Source of the DNA: Cyanobacteria bacterium SBLK
GTDB taxonomy: Bacteria > Cyanobacteriota > Cyanobacteriia > Cyanobacteriales > Spirulinaceae
Direction of reading: 5' to 3'
Assembly (NCBI GenBank): GCA_017746715.1
Contig: JAGHZQ010000004.1
Location: 1-61,365, forward strand
DNA length: 61,365 nt
Shown: positions 54,564 to 61,365 of the stretch, in pieces
Layout of the letters: every line of letters begins with the position of its first letter
How positions within the stretch are numbered: position 1 is the first letter of the stretch
Notes under the pieces: generated by a model
Database searches by the model: none
Told to the model about the DNA's origin: nothing
What the model saw: only the letters and a program-made list of their open reading frames with translations
Translations under genes and position numbers: made by a program

Positions 54564-56501
54564 TTGATACCCTCGCACCCACAAAACCCCAAAACCAGCG
54601 AAGCAGCACGCCGTGCTAGTGCTACTGTCCTGGGAATTGCTGCCCTTTCCATGGGCACGACAGCTGGTATTCTCTTACCCAGCCAAACCAAAGAAGCAAT
54701 GGCGACCGAAGCCGCGATCGCCAATGCTCCGACTCCTTCAGAAACCGTGTCTGAGGTTGAATCTAAGGCCGAAGCTCCTGTAGCGAACGTCCCTAAAGCA
54801 ATCAAAACCGTACCGCACGAAGAAATATCTTCCTCTGTACGAGCAACAGAATCGGGACAATCCCCTCCTGTTGTCACTTCTTCGATTATCAAACATAGAG
54901 TTGAGCAGGGAGATACCCTCTGGGATATCTCTAAAGAATATGGGGTTTCCCCCAAAACCATTGCGGCTTCTAATGCAATGAAGTCCGAAGAAATTTTGTC
55001 TGTCGGACAGACCTTGAAAATTCCGGCGCTCAATGGAATCAATAAAGAAGAGGCTCGACAAAGGGATCGCGCTTCCTCAAAAGCAGATATTTTCCAAGCA
55101 GCGAGTCAAACCCCCTTCATTTCCACTCAAAGCAAAGTCCCTCAAAACAAAGTCCCTCAAAACAAAACCTTTGAGGAGAGTGCATCTCCAACTCGTAAAG
55201 ATTTAAATAAAACTTCAAAATCTACCGCCACATTACAAGCTCCCCAAGCGATCGCCCCTACTCCTAGGAAAAGTTCGGTGGTTGTTCCCCGAGAAGCGAT
55301 CGCGTCTAATACCAAAGAAAACACCATCTCAACGGGTGTAAAATCTACCAACTCGGTTGTCGTTCCCGAAGTTAACGCAACCCAACCCGCAGAAACGCCA
55401 GCCGTGAGCTTATCTGCCGTAACTGGAGCCGTTTATCGCGTTCGCGTTGGGGATACCCTGCAAACGATTGCTGACAGTCACGGCATCTCCGTTCCCGAAT
55501 TGATGCAAACCAATAGCATCAACGATCCGCGTTTGTTACAAGTGGATCGCGAGTTAAAAATTCCTCGCTCTCGGGAAGTTCGCGCTCGGGTCAATCAATC
55601 CCCCGCAGTGGTTTATGCCGAGACTTCCGAACCGACTTTAATTGCTCAAACCACCCAAGCAAGAATTCCCTCTCCCGATTCAGAAGACGTTCGCCTTCAG
55701 CAATTGAAGGACGATATTATGAGACTTCGGGAAGAATATCGCCAACAGCGCAATGAACCCCTTGCTCCATCGGTTGATATTTCAGCTCGTCCCACTACGG
55801 AAGAAGCCTCGACTCCGACTTTAGAGAAACTCGAAGAACGCAATTCTCTCCCCGAACCCACCTTAACCGTTCCCGTTGAGGATCGCCGTCAAAGTCGCCG
55901 TCGCGATCGCAATAATTCGACTCCTCCGGCTGCTCAAGCTCCAGCTTCCCAAACGGCACCGCCTTCGCAGGAAAATAATGCAGCTTTAGTCGCAACGGCT
56001 CCGGCTCCGGTACAAGGGTACAATCGTCTCTTGCAAATGCCGGCAGGGCAAACCGTAGAGCCGCAAATTCCACCTTTAGAGGATCGCGATCGCTACCTCC
56101 CCAACTCTCCCCAAACCTTTAACGGTTATATCTGGCCGACTCGCGGAACTCTGACTTCGGGTTACGGTCCGCGTTGGGGACGGATGCACAAGGGTATTGA
56201 TATTGCTGCTCCGACGGGGACGCCTATCTATGCAGCAGCCCCCGGTGAAGTCGTCTCTGCGGGTTGGAATTCCGGCGGTTATGGTAACTTGGTGGATATT
56301 CGCCACGCCGACGGCAGTTTGACCCGCTACGCTCATAACAGCAAAGTTCTCGTTCGCAAGGGCGATCGCGTGGAGCAAGGTCAAAAAATCTCTCTGATGG
56401 GCAGCACTGGCTTTAGTACCGGTCCTCACCTCCACTTTGAGATTCATCCTTCCGGACGCGGTGCCGCGAATCCCATGGCGTTTTTACCCAGAAAGCGTTA
56501 A
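54564..56501 (+). CDS. LysM/M23 peptidoglycan endopeptidase
   Basis: About 645 residues from a TTG that lies six bases after AGGAGG; a TTG one codon earlier is too close to it. A membrane-spanning or signal segment (ATVLGIAALSMGTTAGIL) lies near 22-40. Two LysM modules follow: HRVEQGDTLWDISKEYGVS near 113 and YRVRVGDTLQTIADSHGIS near 300. After a Pro/Ala-rich linker comes an M23 (LytM) domain with HKGIDIAAPTG, NLVDIRHADG and GPHLHFEIHPSG holding the zinc ligands (H...D, HxH). It cuts cross-links of the cell wall. An internal 15-bp repeat encodes VPQNKVPQNK. Confidence 0.9.
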   Translation: MIPSHPQNPKTSEAARRASATVLGIAALSMGTTAGILLPSQTKEAMATEAAIANAPTPSETVSEVESKAEAPVANVPKAIKTVPHEEISSSVRATESGQSPPVVTSSIIKHRVEQGDTLWDISKEYGVSPKTIAASNAMKSEEILSVGQTLKIPALNGINKEEARQRDRASSKADIFQAASQTPFISTQSKVPQNKVPQNKTFEESASPTRKDLNKTSKSTATLQAPQAIAPTPRKSSVVVPREAIASNTKENTISTGVKSTNSVVVPEVNATQPAETPAVSLSAVTGAVYRVRVGDTLQTIADSHGISVPELMQTNSINDPRLLQVDRELKIPRSREVRARVNQSPAVVYAETSEPTLIAQTTQARIPSPDSEDVRLQQLKDDIMRLREEYRQQRNEPLAPSVDISARPTTEEASTPTLEKLEERNSLPEPTLTVPVEDRRQSRRRDRNNSTPPAAQAPASQTAPPSQENNAALVATAPAPVQGYNRLLQMPAGQTVEPQIPPLEDRDRYLPNSPQTFNGYIWPTRGTLTSGYGPRWGRMHKGIDIAAPTGTPIYAAAPGEVVSAGWNSGGYGNLVDIRHADGSLTRYAHNSKVLVRKGDRVEQGQKISLMGSTGFSTGPHLHFEIHPSGRGAANPMAFLPRKR

Positions 56502-56538
56502 TTCAATTCAAAATTCAAAAAGTAATTTTGAGAGGTTG

Positions 56539-56569
56539 CGGGGGAGTTTTTCTCTCCCGTAGTTTTTTT
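56539..56569 (+). terminator. Rho-independent terminator of the M23 gene
   Basis: An 8-bp stem CGGGGGAG / CTCTCCCG (one G-U pair), a TTTTT loop and a T run at 56563-56569. Confidence 0.8.
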
Positions 56570-56627
56570 ATATTGAGGTGGCAATACTGTAAATTTTGTG
56601 CTATACTGGTAAAAGTGTAAAAAATAA

Positions 56628-56701
56628 GGCTCGGTAGCTCAGTTGGTTAGAGCAGGGGACTCATAAGCCCAAGGTCGGCAGTTCAAATCTGCCCCGAGCC
56701 A
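56628..56701 (+). tRNA. tRNA-Met(CAT), elongator type
   Basis: Acceptor stem GGCTCGG/CCGAGCC, D arm GCTC/GAGC and T arm GGCAG/CTGCC are perfect; the anticodon CAT lies in a CTCATAA loop. The anticodon arm GGGGA/GCCCA has only three standard pairs, with G-A at its top and A-G next to the loop. The D loop (AGTTGGTTA) is of elongator type. A tRNA-Ile(CAT) read is possible. CCA is not encoded. An integrase fragment begins directly after it. Confidence 0.9.
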
Positions 56702-56761
56702 TTGAAAGATCGGGATTGCGTCTATCATCGAATAACGTCGGGAACATCGGGATGTTGCTGG

Positions 56762-57064
56762 ATGATACAAAAAAGTGGGGAAAAAACGGGGAAAGATTTT
56801 CAGTCCGAATTGGATCGGGTTAACGAAGGGCTGGACAAGGTTAAAGTTCGCAAGAAAAGCGATCGCCTTTACCTTCGCGCGGTTCTTCCTCCCAAAGCAG
56901 GATCGGGAAAATGGCAAAGGCAAGAAATTGCAGTCGGGGTCAAAGCAAACCTTACTGGGCTGAACAAAGCCAAGGCTAAGGCTAAAAAGCTCGATTCGGA
57001 TTTGTTCCTCAATCAATTTGACTGGGGGGAATGGCTCAATATGGAAAGAAAAGTGTGCCTTTAG
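56762..57064 (+). pseudogene. N-terminal fragment of a tyrosine-type integrase
   Basis: From MIQKSGEKTGKDF the frame gives VRKKSDRLYLRAVLPPKAGSGKWQ...VGVKANLTGLNKAKAKAKKLDSDLFLNQFDWGEWL, the usual N-terminal arm of cyanobacterial phage/island integrases. After FDWGEWLN it runs out (MERKVCL), where the IS701-like gene begins in another frame. The catalytic domain (R...HxxR...Y) is absent. Position just after the tRNA is a normal site for an island integrase. Confidence 0.75.
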
Positions 57065-57891
57065 ACGTGGAATTGTATCAACCTGCGAGTTCCTTGCCCG
57101 AAGGAAAGAAAAATCCAGAGTTTCAGAAAAAGTGGGAAATTGCTTTAGGATTAATTGACAGTTCTCTCCAACGAGGAGAGCAGCCTAGCATTGTACTAAC
57201 CGATGCAGGTTATGGCAATAATAGCAGCTTTATCAAACAGCTAGAACAAAGAAAATTAAAATATTTAGTAGCTGTTGCTAAGAATCGAAAAGTTGGGTTG
57301 AAATCAGAAAAAAACTCTGATATGAACGAAGAAATGCGGCTAGATGAAATTGCAAAAAAGTTGTCCAAAGATGCTTTTTCAGCCGTCACTCTTCATCTCG
57401 ATAAACCTAAAACCATCTGGGTCGCCACTTTCAATGCCCAAGTCACCCGTTTAGGGGGAGAAAGAAGATTTGCTATCGTCCTGAATGCAAGCTCTTTTGA
57501 ACAAGCAACGGAAGTTGATTACTTAATGACCAATGTAAAAGTCGAAATGGCAACGGCTCAATGGATGGTGGAAACTTATGGGCAAAGGAATTGGGTCGAA
57601 GTCTTTTATCGAGATGCTAAAAGTTGGCTCGGATGGCGAGAAGCCCAAGTTCGAGACAAAAAGAAACTTCTACGCCATTTCGTTTTAGTCTTTTGTGCTT
57701 ATACCTTTATCCTTTGGCAAAAATTGACTGGGGGATTGCGAAGGCGATGGGCTAATAAGCCTTTAAACACCTTTCGCGAAGCTCTTGAAGCCTTTCGCAC
57801 TGCTATGTCTTTTCGTTTCTTCCACTGGCTTCAAGAACATCAGAACCTTTTTGCTGCTTATAAAGCTAGTTTAGGCTATCTTTGGGCTTGA
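57031..57891 (+). pseudogene. IS701-type transposase, 5' part missing
   Basis: A 286-residue frame carrying the C-terminal two thirds of a DDE transposase of IS701 type: KSVPLDVELYQPASSLPEGKKNPEF, VLTDAGYGNNSSFIKQLE (second catalytic Asp), FYRDAKSWLGWREAQVRDKKKLLRHF (final Glu-region helix, here with Y-R-D-A) and a KPLNTFREALEAFR tail. The family is about 420 residues, so roughly the first 130 with the first catalytic Asp are gone. The integrase fragment abuts it, so a deletion fused the two. Cannot move by itself. Confidence 0.8.
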
Positions 57892-58054
57892 TTTTTGTTT
57901 AAGTCCCACTAAGCTGAAAAATGATTTACGCCGCCCGACGATGGAAGAAATCGGCTACCGCACTGCTATTTTTTCTCTCGATAGTTTGAGCGGCTGTTGA
58001 GCAGATTCTCCGGTGTTTTGGCTCTGACTATGCAATTAATTTTGTCTAGCTACT

Positions 58055-58079
58055 TATCTCTGAGTTGGGGGGTTTTGCT
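58055..58079. repeat. Short repeat, copy 1 (ATCTCTGAGT family)
   Basis: TATCTCTGAGTTGGGGGGTT, nearly the same as 59375-59396. The 57892-58163 spacer holds no other gene; a short unassigned open stretch ends at 58000. Confidence 0.45.
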
Positions 58080-58163
58080 CTTTAGACACTAAGCTGCATA
58101 AGTTCAGATTCTTTCACTCTATCTTATTAATAGTTATATTGTTTGTGTGAGAGAAAAATAAAA

Positions 58164-59336
58164 ATGATTACCCAAAAATTATTTCACCTGCTAACTTTTG
58201 GTATTGCTCTGTCCTTGGCAAACAGTTTCGATTCCGCGCAAGCAGCTTCTTTTACGGGGTTGGGAGAACTTCCCGGTGGCTTTTTCTATAGCACAGCTTT
58301 TGGAGTATCAGGGGATGGTTCTACTATTGTTGGTCAAAGTCTTAGTGGTGACGGACAGGAAGCGTTTCGCTGGACGGAATCAGAAGGGATGGTAGGCTTG
58401 GGAGACCTTCCCGGTGGCTCTTTCTCTGGCATAGCTTATGGAGTATCGGGGGATGGTTCTATTATCGTTGGTGGAAGTAGGAGTGGTAACGGAGCGGAAG
58501 CGTTTCGCTGGACGGAATCGGAAGGGATGATAGGGTTAGGAAACCTTCTTGGTGTTTTTTTTTCTAGCACAGCTTGGGGAGTATCAGGGGATGGTTCTAT
58601 TATCGTTGGTCGAAGTCTTGGTAGTAACGGAACAGAAGCGTTTCGCTGGACGGAATCGGAAGGGATGGTAGGCTTGGGAGACCTTCCCGGTGACATTTTC
58701 TTTAGCTACGCTGTGGGAGTATCAGGGGATGGTTCTACTATCGTTGGTCAAAGTCTTGGTAGTAACGGATATGAAGCGTTTCGCTGGACGGAATCGGAAG
58801 GGATGGTAGGCTTGGGAGACCTTCCCGGTGGTTTTTTCCGTAGTACGGCTCGGGGAGTATCGGGGGATGGTTCTACTATCGTTGGTAACAGTTTGGTTAG
58901 TAACGGATATGAAGCGTTTCGCTGGACGGAATCAGAAGGGATGATAGGGTTAGGAGACTTTTCTGGTGGCTCTTTCAATAGCTTTGCTTTAGGAGTATCG
59001 GGGGATGGCTCTACCATCGTTGGTAGCAGTGATGGCAGTGACGGATATGAAGCGTTTATTTGGGATGAAGCGAATGGAATGCTGAACTTGCAAGAGTTGT
59101 TGTCCGATGACTTTGGTGTGGATTTGACAGGCTGGCATTTACGCGAAGCAGTAGCAATATCAGGTGATGGCTTGAGCATTGTTGGACACGGAATAAACCC
59201 GAATGGCAATACTGAAGCGTGGTTGGCTCGACTCGATCCTCATCCTGTTCCCGAACCCACCAGCACCGTTGCTATTCTAGTGGTAGCCGGAACGGGATTG
59301 TTCGCCACTCGCAAGCGCAAACATAAATCCTCGTGA
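58164..59336 (+). CDS. HAF-repeat exported protein with PEP-CTERM sorting signal
   Basis: A 390-residue protein from MITQKLFHLLTFG with a signal peptide (cleavage near AQAAS). It consists of six tandem units of about 47 residues (core GVSGDGS-I/T-IVG-S...EAFRWTESEGM-GLGDLPGG) and a seventh shortened unit. The end, HPVPEPTSTVAILVVAGTGLFATRKRK, is a complete PEP-CTERM (PEP motif, membrane helix, basic tail), sorted by EpsH/exosortase. It is probably held at the cell surface or released. No exosortase gene is in the window. Confidence 0.85.
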   Translation: MITQKLFHLLTFGIALSLANSFDSAQAASFTGLGELPGGFFYSTAFGVSGDGSTIVGQSLSGDGQEAFRWTESEGMVGLGDLPGGSFSGIAYGVSGDGSIIVGGSRSGNGAEAFRWTESEGMIGLGNLLGVFFSSTAWGVSGDGSIIVGRSLGSNGTEAFRWTESEGMVGLGDLPGDIFFSYAVGVSGDGSTIVGQSLGSNGYEAFRWTESEGMVGLGDLPGGFFRSTARGVSGDGSTIVGNSLVSNGYEAFRWTESEGMIGLGDFSGGSFNSFALGVSGDGSTIVGSSDGSDGYEAFIWDEANGMLNLQELLSDDFGVDLTGWHLREAVAISGDGLSIVGHGINPNGNTEAWLARLDPHPVPEPTSTVAILVVAGTGLFATRKRKHKSS

Positions 59337-59345
59337 ACTACCCCA

Positions 59346-59418
59346 CACCCAACCCAAACAACAACCCCCCGCACTATCTCTGAGTCGAGGGGTTGAGTAT
59401 TGGTTGAGTTGTGGGGGG
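59346..59418. repeat. CCCAAACAACAAC hairpin repeat, copy 1
   Basis: CCCAAACAACAACCCCCCGC, a TATCTCTGAGTCGAGGGGTTG segment and a GGGG tail form a stem (CAACCCC/GGGGTTG). Its counterpart is at 60002-60076. It follows the PEP-CTERM gene and may be its terminator. Confidence 0.5.
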
Positions 59419-59423
59419 TGGGG

Positions 59424-59996
59424 TTAGCTTGGTTTGTCAGTCTTGTAGATCGGGGGTTTAGAGGGGCTATCGTGCAACTCAGTTTGCTGGATTTGTAGAG
59501 GGCTGCTGAAAGCCCCTCGCTCAACGAAGTAGCAAGCGGAGGATGTCAATCCTCGCTCCATTTGTGCCTCAATATGTTCCAAACACTCATCTTGCACGGT
59601 ATCTTTAGCGAGGTAAATGTCAACAAAGTCGAACTCAGAAATTTCAGAGACCGAGCGAAAATCTTTAGACTCCGGATTAGCGACGTGGTAAATTAAATGC
59701 CGATCGCTGCCTTCGTGGCTTGCCTTGACGCACGCTATCCAGCCCACAACGATGGCTCGCGTACAACCACCTCCTCGCGAAAGTCCCACGCATCCATTCG
59801 GCCATGCTACTTCAAAGGCTCTTGTAATTTGCATCTCCGAAGTCGGTAACTCGGTCAACTTATTCGCGTCTTCTAAAATCTCTCGCGCGATCGCATTGGG
59901 CAAGACAACTTCTGGGATAGTTTCGGCTTTTGTGAGAGCAGGCGCAAGAATACTGTAACTTAGAGAAGCGATAACGGCGATCGCCGTTCTTGACAT
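59424..59996 (-). CDS. Exported hypothetical protein
   Basis: About 190 residues from MSRTAIAVIASLSYSILAPALTKA (signal peptide, cleavage near 24); an upstream frame extension to 60074 is rejected because it removes the signal. The mature part contains Cys pairs (NGCVGLSRGGGCTRA, DECLEH, SSACYF), suggesting disulfides. Family not recognised. It lies convergent with the PEP-CTERM gene. Confidence 0.6.
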   Translation of the reverse strand: MSRTAIAVIASLSYSILAPALTKAETIPEVVLPNAIAREILEDANKLTELPTSEMQITRAFEVAWPNGCVGLSRGGGCTRAIVVGWIACVKASHEGSDRHLIYHVANPESKDFRSVSEISEFDFVDIYLAKDTVQDECLEHIEAQMERGLTSSACYFVERGAFSSPLQIQQTELHDSPSKPPIYKTDKPS

Positions 59997-60001
59997 TATT
60001 A

Positions 60002-60076
60002 GACCCTCCCAAACAACAACACCCCCTATTATCCGCCACAGTTCCGAGGGTGTCAGCGTTGATGAGGGGGGCAAGG
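60002..60076. repeat. CCCAAACAACAAC hairpin repeat, copy 2
   Basis: CCTCCCAAACAACAACACCC and a later GAGGGTGTCAG...GAGGGG run mirror the copy at 59346-59418 with small changes. Confidence 0.5.
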
Positions 60077-60105
60077 GTTGGGTATGGAGAAACGTAAATC
60101 TATTA

Positions 60106-60268
60106 ATGATAAGTTTGATTTATAAAAACAGAGCAATTCCAATTTATTTTACAATATTGGGAAAATTAGGGAATACAAATGCTGAGGAGCAAAAGATGTT
60201 TTTGGAGATTGCTTTAGAATTGTTGAAAGACTATAAGAAAGTTGTTCTGGGCGATCGCGAATTTTGTA
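60106..60268 (+). pseudogene. IS4-type transposase fragment
   Basis: LIYKNRAIPIYFTILGKLGN, NAEEQKMFLEIALELLKDYKKVVLGDREFCS is the middle of an IS4-like DDE transposase (N-R-A-I-P-I-Y, then a catalytic Asp in GDREF). It is open at neither end: its 5' part is missing and after GDREFCS it runs into unrelated sequence. About 54 residues of a protein of 350 or more remain. Confidence 0.75.
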
Positions 60269-60508
60269 GTGTCGCAGGTCGTTGGGGGTCGGACGGCGAT
60301 AGCGCTGCCCGCGAGCGAACCAACGGCGGACGGTAGAGGCAGAGCGATTCTCCTCCGGAGACGCTGCGCGAACGCAAATCTCGGCAATTTGTTCGTAAGT
60401 AACGCTCCACTTGGCATAGAATGCTTGCGGGGTCATGCCGAACTCGCACTGGCAATAGCGAGAAAGCAAATCGAGTTCTCGCGCCGTCAGAGATTTGGGA
60501 TTACTCAT
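60149..60508 (-). pseudogene. Truncated helix-turn-helix protein
   Basis: From MSNPKSLTARELDLLSRYCQ the frame reads GMTPQAFYAKWSVTYEQIAEICVRAASPEENRSASTVRRWFARGQ, a helix-turn-helix of a cyanobacterial small-protein family as I recall it, to PTNDLRH-like TPNDLRH (about 80 residues). There the IS4 fragment begins in antisense, so the natural C-terminus is lost and the last 40 codons are junk. The start overlaps the gene at 60501 by 8 nt. Confidence 0.6.
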
Positions 60509-60704
60509 CGAAGTCGCGCTCCAAATCGCTTTCCCATGCCGTATCGATGCTGCACCACCGCGCCGAAGGAGAGGCAGGATCGAGCAAGACGAGATAGCAC
60601 CACGACCAGCGCGATCGCTCGGGAATATAGCCGTAGAAGCGACCGAGGACGATACCGAAATCCGGCGGTACGAAGTCATCGAGGGGAAGCCACCGCACTA
60701 CCAT
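60501..60704 (-). CDS. Small hypothetical protein in an overlapping operon
   Basis: A 67-residue protein (MVVRWLPLDDFVPPDFGIVLGRFYGYIPERSRWSWCYLVLLDP...) rich in Trp and Asp. Unrecognised. It overlaps the previous gene (60698) by 7 nt and the next by 8 nt, the pattern of translational coupling. Confidence 0.5.
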   Translation of the reverse strand: MVVRWLPLDDFVPPDFGIVLGRFYGYIPERSRWSWCYLVLLDPASPSARWCSIDTAWESDLERDFDE

Positions 60705-61087
60705 GCCAAAGGGAAATTCGGGCGGCGAGGCATCCAGCGACCCCGCAGCAAGGATTGGGCGAAGGCGAGGCAGAACTCGCGATCGCGATTCCGCTCTTGT
60801 TGCAAGGGGGCATACACGGGGGTTTCGTGCAGGTGGTTATGGGCGGTAATACTACCTTTGTCGCCGATGAAACTGAAAGGGATGCGATAGCGATCGATGG
60901 CGCGACTGGCAGTGCGTCCCACGGTACAGCCCGCGAAGATAACGATTTGTTGGGTTTCGCGGATGGGCTGGCGATGGGCGATCGCGTCGTTTTGGGGATT
61001 ATTGAGCGAAGTCGAAATAATAATAGCGAAGTCGCGGCGATCGGCTTCTAAATGCGACCCCGGCTCGACGAGGTAAAGGACGTTCAT
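60698..61087 (-). CDS. Cas1 N-terminal-domain-like protein, probably truncated
   Basis: A 129-residue protein. MNVLYLVEPGSHLEADRR, PIRETQQIVIFAGCTVGRTASRAIDRYRIPFSFIGDKGSI and the helix CLAFAQSLLRGRW follow the beta-strand pattern and L-Y-x-x-x-P-G-S / I-V-I-F / I-P-x-S-F order of the Cas1 N-terminal domain. Cas1 is about 330 residues; the catalytic C-terminal Glu-His-Asp part is missing, and after LLRGRW the chain ends PRRPNFPLAW. An in-frame dispersed repeat gives ISTSLNN near 27-33. The match is by pattern only; no CRISPR array or other cas gene is seen here. Confidence 0.4.
   Translation of the reverse strand: MNVLYLVEPGSHLEADRRDFAIIISTSLNNPQNDAIAHRQPIRETQQIVIFAGCTVGRTASRAIDRYRIPFSFIGDKGSITAHNHLHETPVYAPLQQERNRDREFCLAFAQSLLRGRWMPRRPNFPLAW
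60999..61035. repeat. Dispersed TTCG-CTCAG repeat, copy D (in frame)
   Basis: The minus strand reads ATTTCGACTTCGCTCAATAA, matching copies A-C. It lies in the Cas1-like gene without breaking it. The stretch 61088-61365 after this gene shows no ORF, only a heptamer-like TAACTGGTGACTGA segment. Confidence 0.5.
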
Positions 61088-61365
61088 TGCGGTCTCCTTT
61101 TGCGTAAAAGGCTTGATCGCTCTATCCCTTATACAGTCTACTCTTTAGCTGGGTTGTCATCCCTTGAGCAAATAAGGGACAGCACGACGAACGCGAGTGG
61201 GTGATAACTGGTGACTGAAGCTAAACCGTTCTGAAAAACTTAGACAAACTATGACAAATCTAGTTCAAGCTGTACATAGTCTGATGTTTTCTTCCTGCTT
61301 CGTCGTGTCCGCTTTGCCGAAACATTGCGTTGGTTTGACACTCCACAGGCTGACACGGGAGAACT

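Noticed and set aside
57902..58000. A short open stretch ending SLDSLSGC after the IS701 fragment
   Set aside because: No start codon in context, no recognised family; too little to call a gene.
60242..61051. A 269-residue plus-strand open frame
   Set aside because: Low-complexity Arg/Ala composition with no domain; it is the antisense of the three overlapping minus-strand genes, which have better starts and protein-like sequence.
61088..61365. A CRISPR leader or array near the Cas1-like gene
   Set aside because: No regularly spaced repeat is present up to the window edge.

Overview
The window comes from a filamentous-type cyanobacterium chromosome. The evidence is the very dense HIP1 octamer (GCGATCGC and GATCGC cores in nearly every gene) together with clade-specific genes: psb28, a cyanobacterial-type glutamate-cysteine ligase, a GH57/DUF3536 protein, a CYP110-like P450, DUF1400 hydrolase, DUF2301 membrane protein and a PEP-CTERM protein. 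No plasmid or phage replication genes are seen.

Layout. 1-4.9 kb: a transposase tail, then a minus-strand AAA ATPase/TPR pair, a DUF6575-like pair, an orphan HigA-type antitoxin and a DUF433/DUF5615 toxin-antitoxin pair. 5-19.5 kb: a large exported TPR protein, a Dps ferritin, a Ser/Thr kinase with pentapeptide repeats, a YfbK-type vWA lipoprotein, a glycosyltransferase-like protein, a META-domain exported protein, a Ca2+/H+ antiporter and a GH57 glucan enzyme. 19.5-25 kb: a truncated DinB, a P450, a Uma2 protein, an aminotransferase and trpC, whose 3' end abuts an IS605-like hairpin. 25-30.3 kb: an accessory block with a hairpin-rich inverted-repeat element, a second DUF433/DUF5615 pair, a Uma2 protein, a small HNH protein coupled to a large SF2 helicase, and a decayed moaB. 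30.4-45 kb: mostly housekeeping (psb28, pyrE, ruvA, a chemoreceptor, two tandem exported paralogues one of which carries a VHL-like beta domain, a methyltransferase, an SDR, a J-domain protein, sulfiredoxin, a histidine kinase, an orphan PotB-like permease, a DUF1400 hydrolase). 45.4-52 kb: a toxin-antitoxin-rich island (third DUF433/DUF5615 pair, LRR-Roc-COR GTPase with a frameshifted tail, ParDE, an AbrB/AF2212-like antitoxin, YefM-YoeB, a nuclease-like protein lacking its middle, Uma2). 52-56.7 kb: gshA, trmL, a LysM/M23 envelope peptidase and tRNA-Met(CAT). 56.7 kb to the end: a degraded island beginning at the tRNA, with an integrase N-terminus fused to an IS701-type transposase tail, a HAF-repeat PEP-CTERM protein, an exported hypothetical, an IS fragment and a minus-strand cluster of three overlapping small genes whose first member resembles the N-terminal domain of Cas1.

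The strongest candidates for something undescribed are the HNH + SF2 helicase pair (26.95-29.80 kb), the overlapping AAA ATPase + TPR pair (0.13-2.90 kb), the tandem exported VHL-like family (34.1-37.0 kb) and the Cas1-like mini-operon (60.3-61.1 kb). The window also shows at least six broken genes that a plain ORF call would miss or misread. All function calls come from reading motifs by eye; no database search was run.
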